Below, one piece after another: positions 38,366 to 64,000 of a DNA stretch of 64,000 bases (positions are counted from its first letter, which is position 1; each line of letters starts with the position of its first letter). This stretch comes from Synaphobranchus kaupii. Lineage: Eukaryota > Chordata > Actinopteri > Anguilliformes > Synaphobranchidae. Position numbers and translations under genes: made by a program. The notes beneath the pieces are model-generated. The model had not been told where the DNA came from, did no database searches, and saw only the letters and a list, made by a program, of their open reading frames with translations. The stretch lies in assembly GCA_029718625.1 (NCBI GenBank), contig CM056395.1, positions 26,025,660-26,089,659 of the forward strand, given 5' to 3'.

Positions 38366-38529
38366 CTTTCTAATCACAAATATGTGATTAGAATGTTCCT
38401 AACTGAACATTCTAATGCTGATGTAACAATCACTACTGGTGATTGAAAGTGATGGAGTTCTAGAACACTGACTTAAAATTTTGAAAAAAGAAAAAAAAAA
38501 ACATTCCAAAAAACCTGCTCTTCAAAGGT
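38366..38529 (-). mobile_element. piggyBac-like MITE, copy 3 (reverse)
   Basis: Read on the minus strand it gives CCTTTGAAGAGCAGG, a T/A-rich stretch, GTGTTCTAGAACTCCA, CATCAGCAT and GAACATTC, matching the copies at 17892 and 36606. The outer ends are eroded. Confidence 0.65.
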
Positions 38530-39627
38530 CTAATGTAAACACATCCTAGAACTGTCTGCCAATGGCATCTTAAGACTTCTAAGCACGAGACACTTTGTGT
38601 ACTCCCTGATTTTCTGGGGCATGATTTTGACTCTGATCATCAATTAGCTGCTTTGAGATATCCTTGGAGGTGGCACAAGGTTTTCTGGCCCTTAGGCAAT
38701 TGTCTAGAGTCTGAAAAAAAAAAAGTTTCTTTAGGAAAAGCTGAGTGTACATGGCAAGTATGATTCATTTTAGCGAATCCTACATGTCAGCGTTTACCCC
38801 ATAGCCCCTTTGGAATTTGCCGTTTCCAATGTACTGTACAGTACTCTTGCTTGAACTGGATTTGATACGATGGATTTTTCATTTTCATGCAAGGTAATAG
38901 GATTCACAAACTGGGCTGCATTCCAATCAGCATGAGCAACCATGTCTGGGCCCTTTAAAAATGTGAATTTATCTAATTACATTTAGTACGAGGGGATTGT
39001 GGTATACGGCACTTAAACAACAATAAATATTGCATATTCAGAAATCTTATCGACAGTTTCCTACTGCCATTACGATAAGTGGGAATTTGTCAGACTGCCA
39101 GCTTGTTGGGAAAGTAACTCCCTTATTGTTATGGGCCCTGATGCACCCAAATCCAAACGCGAGTAATCCAAAATGGAGTCTCCTCACCACAAAGACGACG
39201 TGTGAAGCTGCAGGACAGCGATGTGCAGGAAAATCCCTTTAGTTTCACAGCGAATTAGAAGCTGCTCTTTTAGAGCTACCGAGATGTGCAATACGGTTTA
39301 TACTGCAGTCCCAGTTTACACTGCAAGCAGGTAGAGCTCAGAATGATGTAATCCTGTAAGCAAGCGGCTCACCGAAGGGAAACGGCTTATTGTATTGAAC
39401 AATAAACCTGCCAAAAAAAAAAAGCCTGCCAAAACCTCAACGACTCAGGAGCTATTTGTAGAACACAGGATGTATGTAGACGCTGTAAGTTCCATCTTTA
39501 TGAACAGTGTCCACCCATAGCTACAAGATGGTCCTATTAGAAACAGTAAGGGCCAGTTAGAAGTTTCTGAGGTAGGGATATTCACATTTATTCCCCAAGG
39601 ATTGGAGAGTCAAACAGATCGGAAATG
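38530..39627. other. Non-coding, nothing specific seen
   Basis: No gene or complete repeat recognised. Confidence 0.4.
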
Positions 39628-39905
39628 TACAAACCCCAATTCCAAAAAAGTTGGGACTGTATGTAAAATGCACATAAAAGCAGAAGTCAGTGATTTGCAA
39701 ATTATCTTTTACATATATTTAATTGAAAACAGTACAAAGAAAAGATATTTCACATTTTACCTGATAAACTTCATTGATTTTTGTCAATATACGCTCATTT
39801 CCAAATTTACATCAGGGGCAAAAGAAAGACTGGGAAGTTCAAAAAACCTGTTTGGAACATTCCACAGGTAAACAGGTGATGCTATCATGACTGGGTATAA
39901 AAGGA
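39628..39905 (+). mobile_element. Fragment of a widespread teleost transposon
   Basis: Begins ACAAACCCCAATTCCAAAAA followed by AGTTGGGAC and continues with AATTGAAAACAGTACAAAGA, TGTTTGGAACATTCCACAGG and GGGTATAAAAGG. I recognise this order from a common fish repeat. Only one end is present, and its superfamily is not assigned here. Confidence 0.6.
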
Positions 39906-39999
39906 TATCAAAAGATTATAGCTTAGCTATAAGATTATATTTTTTACATATGATTGGTCATATATTTACAGTAATCTGCAGAATCTGCTCGAGCATGTC

Positions 40000-40270
40000 T
40001 GTTTCGCCAGCTGTAAATCACTCTCATATTAACAATCCACTAAGGTGCAAACGCAGGTGGTTTTAATGGGAACGGGAGATGACACTGTGATTGGTTAATT
40101 GCATGTTACGCACCTATAATTAATGAAGTGCAGCCCATTTGAGCCTTGCGCCTTACTTTGCGCGCATATTATCCTCATATTAACTAGCAAAAGTGGAGTT
40201 GCACACGCCCTAAATGCACTAGCGCCATGCGTTTTAGACCATGCGCTAAGATCGTCAAGATAGAGCCCAA
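40000..40270. mobile_element. Probable MITE fragment
   Basis: Contains TGCACTAGCGCCATGCG, TTTTAGACCATGCGCTAAGA and a GATCGTCAAGATAGAGCCC end, reminiscent of a fish MITE family. The left boundary is uncertain. Confidence 0.4.
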
Positions 40271-42500
40271 TAAGTCATAGATCAATATTTTAGAAATAAC
40301 GCAGAGCAGCTGGTTTGAATGAAGAGCGAGTTTCCGCTCCTCAGTGAAAAAATCACCTAAAAGTCACCTGTCAACCGCTCAGAACTTCTTCAATGCCTCC
40401 TACTCCTTGGAATAAAAGAGGGTTGATTTCCATTGATTGCTCAGTGCATAATGATACCGTTTCACCACAAAAGCACAGAGATTGATCATAATGTTTTTTT
40501 CCTGGGGGGTGGGTGGGGTGGGGGGGGGGGGGTGTCTGGGTGTATGAAAGGTGAAATGATGACCCCCTTCATGTGTGTGAATGAGAAGAGGAATCAGCAG
40601 CTCTGTAGGCAAGCCAAATTGTTGCAAATATCAAGTTTAAGAAACAGATATAGTACAGCCAGCTCTGTGCCACACTCGCTAACTAAATAAATGAAATATA
40701 TACATGCAGTGCACAACAGGCAATATGTCTCCTGCACGCACAAAGACAGCACTGTCATAGATTTGCACAACATCCCGTTATATCTGCAAAATGATATTCT
40801 CTGTTCCATATTGTGTGATAGCTACTCTTCCATCATTTCCTCAGTTTACATGTTAATAAGGTAACATGTACTGGAAGTGCCCTACTGTAATAGAGGATTG
40901 CATGCTAACCTACTAGAGTCCTAGTTTCACATTGCCCATGATCAGAACCTGTTTCAGGATGTTGCTTTGATTCTGATGCATTTATGGTAGGAAAAGGTAG
41001 CAGAGTTAACAATAAATGTCTGTCGTGCTGTTTATCTGCACTTCACTTCTGGATAAGTAAGACAAATTAAATTCACTTACTTGGAGTTGAATTACATTCA
41101 CTTGCCTTGTTAATACAATATCAGGGAGGTGCTCATTTCCCTTGACCCCTCTATGATGTGAAAAAATATATATTTCTGTTAAGCGCTCTGTAAATATTGT
41201 ACTGGGAAAGCCTTAAACGTTTGTGGAATTGTACAAAGACATTTTAGTTTTTATAAAATTTTCGGCTAAAACCTCCAGTGAGGCCTTGAGCACTGTAACA
41301 CTCCCCAGCCTCTTGAACGGCAAAGTAGCTTGTGCTCTTAAAAAACTAAAAATTTTCAGAATTTCAGAAGGTTTCAGAATAGCAGACTACTTTTCATATA
41401 TTATGCTCATTTTGCTAATGAGTAAAACATAAAAAAAAGTGGAGAGAGCTTAACGAACTGCTTTAGTTATTGAGCTACGGACATGAAAATGGTTTATTTC
41501 AATTTATAGCTTTTTTAAGTCATTTCTTTATTGCAATTTATATGTGCCTATATATATATATATATATATACACTTCAAAAAGTAGTTCCTGTGTTGAACA
41601 AATTCCCTTGTGTGTACAGTACAGAGTCTGCACAGTATTTGAAGATTTCTCTGTTCACAGAATGCCTTAATGTCCTTTACATGCAGTGCTCATTTAGCTA
41701 ATTAGATGTTTAGAATAGTACAGTAGCCAATGTGTTGTACCCGCAGCTGTGATCCGGGGAGGACCTATCATACAGGGATATGCAAATCGAGAGAACAATT
41801 AAGCTGATTACAAAAGGCGCGACCTTTGACCTGCTGTAAGAGATGATCAAGACAGAAATAAAAAACAGGGCCTGCACCCTGGCCGACACCCTCCCTTGTA
41901 AAGATTCAGGAGGCAGTTTCAGTGATAACCTGCCCATGACAATGATCAAACCCATGTAGCCAGCCATTTTGATATATCATTATTTCTGATGTGGGTAGCT
42001 GGCCAGTTGCTTTTGATGTAAATTTTATGTAAGTGTAGTTGGCGTGCCGAGGTGTGTGCTTGATACAGCCACATTCATTAGCTGCTTGGGGGGGGGGGAC
42101 ATCTGCCTCTTATGTAATGGCTTTACAGTGGCAAGCATCTTTATAGATCAATGTGCATTGCCACTGCACATTAGTAGCAACACATTCTGGGTAGTGAAGT
42201 TTCCTAACATGCAATGTTGAAAGCAAATCAGAGTGGTGAGTGAAAATCTTAATTCTGTGACCAATTTGTATCCATTTGTATTTGGTGCTCAGTCCAGCTA
42301 AAGTGTAAATATTGGTAAAATTTTATATAATGCTAACCATTGGTGCAGGGAGCTTGGGGTGAAAGTACCCTGAAGTTAGCGACGGGAGCCTGTGCCGCCA
42401 GGGCGCCATTACAATGTGTTGATGCTAATGTCAGCGCACCCATAGGCAACCCTGGAGTGCTATTGATGTTTCTGGTGCTTGTTCCAGCTGAAATTCACCT
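40271..42500. other. Non-coding; minor low-complexity tracts
   Basis: An interrupted G run lies at about 40504-40532 and an (AT)n tract at about 41550-41571. No gene recognised. Confidence 0.4.
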
Positions 42501-42812
42501 TAGGGCTGCACAATTAATCAAATTTTAATCGTGATTACAATTTTGGCTTTCCCACGATTACTAGACAAGAATCATCAAGAACGATGATCTTGGAGGCACA
42601 GTCCGTTTACAAATGAAAACTCTCACTTTACTGGACTTTCTCTGGTGTTCTATATCAAATACAGCACTCCTATTTTACCTGCCTTCATTCAAAATGTGCA
42701 ATAAAAGTATTATGTTCCGAAAACCGATGAATAATCGTGCTAAATAATCGTGATCTCAATATTGACTATAAAGAATTGTGATTATAATTTTTGCCATAAT
42801 CGTGCAGCCCTA
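42501..42812. mobile_element. MITE with GGGCTGCAC ends
   Basis: Ends are TAGGGCTGCACAATTAATC and the near-complement ATAATCGTGCAGCCCTA, with AATCGTGATTACAATTTTGG inside. This is a common non-autonomous fish element of about 310 bp. A target duplication is not clear. Confidence 0.75.
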
Positions 42813-43765
42813 CTTTACCTCATGAGGTCTGATGGAGTATTAAGAGGCGGAGCCTGAATAGTCACAGTCTGAATGTGGAAACACTGAGTGGCTCCAGCAC
42901 ATGGTCACCTGTGTTCATTAGACCTGATAATTAACACAATTATACAGTTATGGCTTTAAAGATGGCGCAAAAGCCAGAAACATTGCTAGCATCCGAAGAT
43001 CAGGGTTGCCTACCCCTGCAGTGCACTGTCTGCTACACAGTTTGGGATTACTTGGAGAGAATGTGTTACATGGCGCTCAGTTATCAGCACTTAGCAATGT
43101 CTCCTTTTTAAATTTCATTATTGGCTGATTGCTGTTGGTTCAGGTTATAGTACTGTGAAGGATTTGTAAACTGTAGATCAGAAGTCTCGGGAGACGGAGT
43201 TAAACCTCTCTTTCAGTAAATTTATATTTCCCATCAGGCTCCGCTGTGCAGCGCAGTGAGGCATGTGGGTAAATGTGTGAAGTGTCTTTTGGCCAGGTTT
43301 CCTAGCAGAAACAGGAAGCTGATGGAGTCATTCGAGCATGGCGTTTAATCAGGGTCTGCAGTCTTAGTAATCCGACATGACTGACTTGCTCAGAGTCCAA
43401 TGCAGCTGGGTTTTTTTCCATCATATTGTTTAGTTAGGATGATGCTATTGTGTGTTTTTATTAAGCCAATAATGGGATCTTGCTGTTGTTTTAATGCAAC
43501 TTCCTGGAGAGTTTCCCTGCATACATTTCCAGATTTTAAAAAATTATTATAAAATTATGTATTCTTGCCTTTTGTGGCGTCCTTAATCACGCTGATGATG
43601 TGTAGCTTACCGCAGGAGAGAAATGAAAATGCGGATGGCTGCTCTCTCTGGGTTAGGTTCAGCTCTGGATGGCCTGTGCGCAGACATTATAAATGACCAG
43701 AACGCTGTTGCCTTACATTTGCCACTCTAACATGCAACGTTTTTTTTGTTGTGTCCATATTGCAG
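42813..43765. other. Upstream sequence of elavl2, nothing specific seen
   Basis: No exon recognised. It ends in the pyrimidine-rich acceptor tract of the alternative exon (TTTTTTTTGTTGTGTCC, then TTGCAG at 43760-43765). Confidence 0.4.
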
Positions 43766-43777
43766 ACGGCAGCTAAC

Positions 43778-62988
<19,211 letters not shown>

Positions 62989-63302
62989 GTAAATATTACA
63001 GGCATGTACGGAATATGAGATCTCAACATCAGCCATTCAATTTGGGGTTAATTCCCTGCTGTGCTATGCTCTGATTGGACGTTATACTCTGCGAGAGAAA
63101 TGCATCGTGGGGGGGCGGGGGTGTAAGGGGTCACTGGCGGATCCATTATTTGCTCGGCTGGTCAGCAGTGCTGAGCGTGTCTGATCTGAGCTGGCAGTGT
63201 CCGGGTCGCTGCCGAGTCAAACGTCTCCTGTGGAGAGATCAGTGAGGGAAAAACACCCTTAGCTGACCTCATCACGTGACAGCCAATGAAATCACAGACT
63301 CA
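62989..63302. other. elavl2 intron, nothing specific
   Basis: Short G-rich stretch near 63110-63130; nothing else recognised. Confidence 0.5.
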
Positions 63303-63579
63303 GGCTGTGTCCGAATCAGAGCCCCATGTACTGCGACTTGTGTCCTGTGTGCTGTGTGCTAGCATACTGTGCACCGTTTACTGCATACTGGTACGCGATG
63401 CAGTATGCAAAAAATAGCCTCCATACTATCATCAGCAAAAACCCAGAAATGAGTATATCACCGGGGTATTTTAAGTACACTACATTTAGAGAACATTTTG
63501 CTTACTTAACAACTTTCTCATCCAGTGTACTCAACAAGCATACTCAATAGTATGGAAGGGCATTGATTCGGGCACAGCC
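63303..63579 (-). mobile_element. MITE-like element, reverse relative of 47278-47848
   Basis: 277 bp with ends GGCTGTGTCCGAATCAGAGC and CATTGATTCGGGCACAGCC. On the reverse strand the interior matches the 47 kb element (CCATACTATTGAGTATGCTT, GTTGAGTACACTGGATGAGA, AAGTACACTACATTTAGAGA in complement). Confidence 0.75.
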
Positions 63580-63650
63580 AAAGTTTTTATTTACTAATGC
63601 GATACTAATACTACGTTCCTGGAGCCCTGACTAGCCGACTGAGTGATCTG

Positions 63651-63889
63651 GGTTAGGTACGCGCTGACCTGTAAACACTGGGTTAGGTACGCGCTGACCT
63701 GTAAACACTGGGTTAGGTACGCGCTGACCTGTAAACACTGGGTTAGGTACGCGCTGACCTGTAAACACTGGGTTAGGTACGCGCTGACCTGTAAACACTG
63801 GGTTAGGTACGCGCTGACCTGTAAACACTGGGTTAGGTACGCGCTGACCTGTAAACACTGGGTTAGGTACGCGCTGACCTGTAAACACT
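63651..63889. repeat. 30-bp minisatellite, 8 identical copies
   Basis: Eight units of GGTTAGGTACGCGCTGACCT followed by GTAAACACTG. I see no difference between copies. The unit also contains CTGTAAAC-type purine/pyrimidine alternation but no known motif. It lies in the intron after the 39-nt exon. Confidence 0.97.
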
Positions 63890-64000
63890 CCAGGCCTAAA
63901 TTGGCTGTTAATTGGCAGATTTACATAAAAAACACTGCTGTGGTTTCTGATGGGAGAAAATCCCCCATGTAGGGAGAGTGGCGTGTGGGGTCAAGTGCGT
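63890..64000. other. elavl2 intron, window edge
   Basis: Nothing recognised. Confidence 0.5.

Overview
This is nuclear DNA from a vertebrate, almost certainly a teleost fish. The evidence is one multi-exon vertebrate gene with GT-AG introns and fish-type repeats: a Tc1 transposon, an L2-type LINE tail reading GGATAAAAGCGTCTGCTAAATG, a tRNA-derived SINE, several MITE families and many CA/GT microsatellites. I cannot name the species. There are no operons, bacterial genes or CRISPR arrays. Nearly all long open frames are by-products of tandem repeats whose period is a multiple of three and which contain no stops.

The only protein-coding gene I can support is elavl2 (HuB), a neuronal ELAV/Hu RNA-binding protein, on the + strand and running off the right edge. 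An alternative N-terminal exon lies at 43766-43849 (peptide starts MAVRLCDVASLL). The main start exon is 46625-46868 (ATG at 46640). RRM1 is completed by 54416-54519, RRM2 is encoded by 59664-59817 and 61564-61789, and a 39-nt exon (62950-62988) begins the hinge. RRM3 and the 3' UTR lie outside the window. The coding exon lengths (229, 104, 154, 226 and 39 nt) keep one frame across all junctions.

Positions 1 to about 43700 hold no recognisable coding gene. They may be intergenic DNA plus 5' UTR or upstream introns of elavl2. A splice-donor-like sequence at 14271 is a weak candidate for an upstream noncoding exon. The region is dominated by minisatellites: 21 bp at 3.7 kb, 20 bp at 8.9 kb, 53 bp at 20.7 kb, 21 bp at 24.2 kb, 36 bp at 28.0 kb, 45 bp at 32.9 kb, 67 bp at 37.0 kb and 17 bp at 38.0 kb. 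Between them lie transposon remnants: a complete-length but broken Tc1 element at 24454-25983, piggyBac-like, Harbinger-like and hAT-like MITEs, and a perfect 81-bp-arm hairpin at 5923-6100.

The most unusual feature is in elavl2. The last 18 coding bases of the RRM1 exon (residues 106-111), its 5' splice site and 25 more intronic bases form a 49-bp unit repeated about 14 times (54502-55417). The true donor is therefore followed by 13 near-identical decoy donors. Using any of them would read into an in-frame stop at 54556-54558. A 206-bp hAT-type MITE with an 8-bp target duplication later inserted into the array. Further arrays occupy the same introns: 38 bp at 57.4-58.9 kb, 48 bp with acceptor-like AGs at 60.9 kb, and 30 bp at 63.65 kb.
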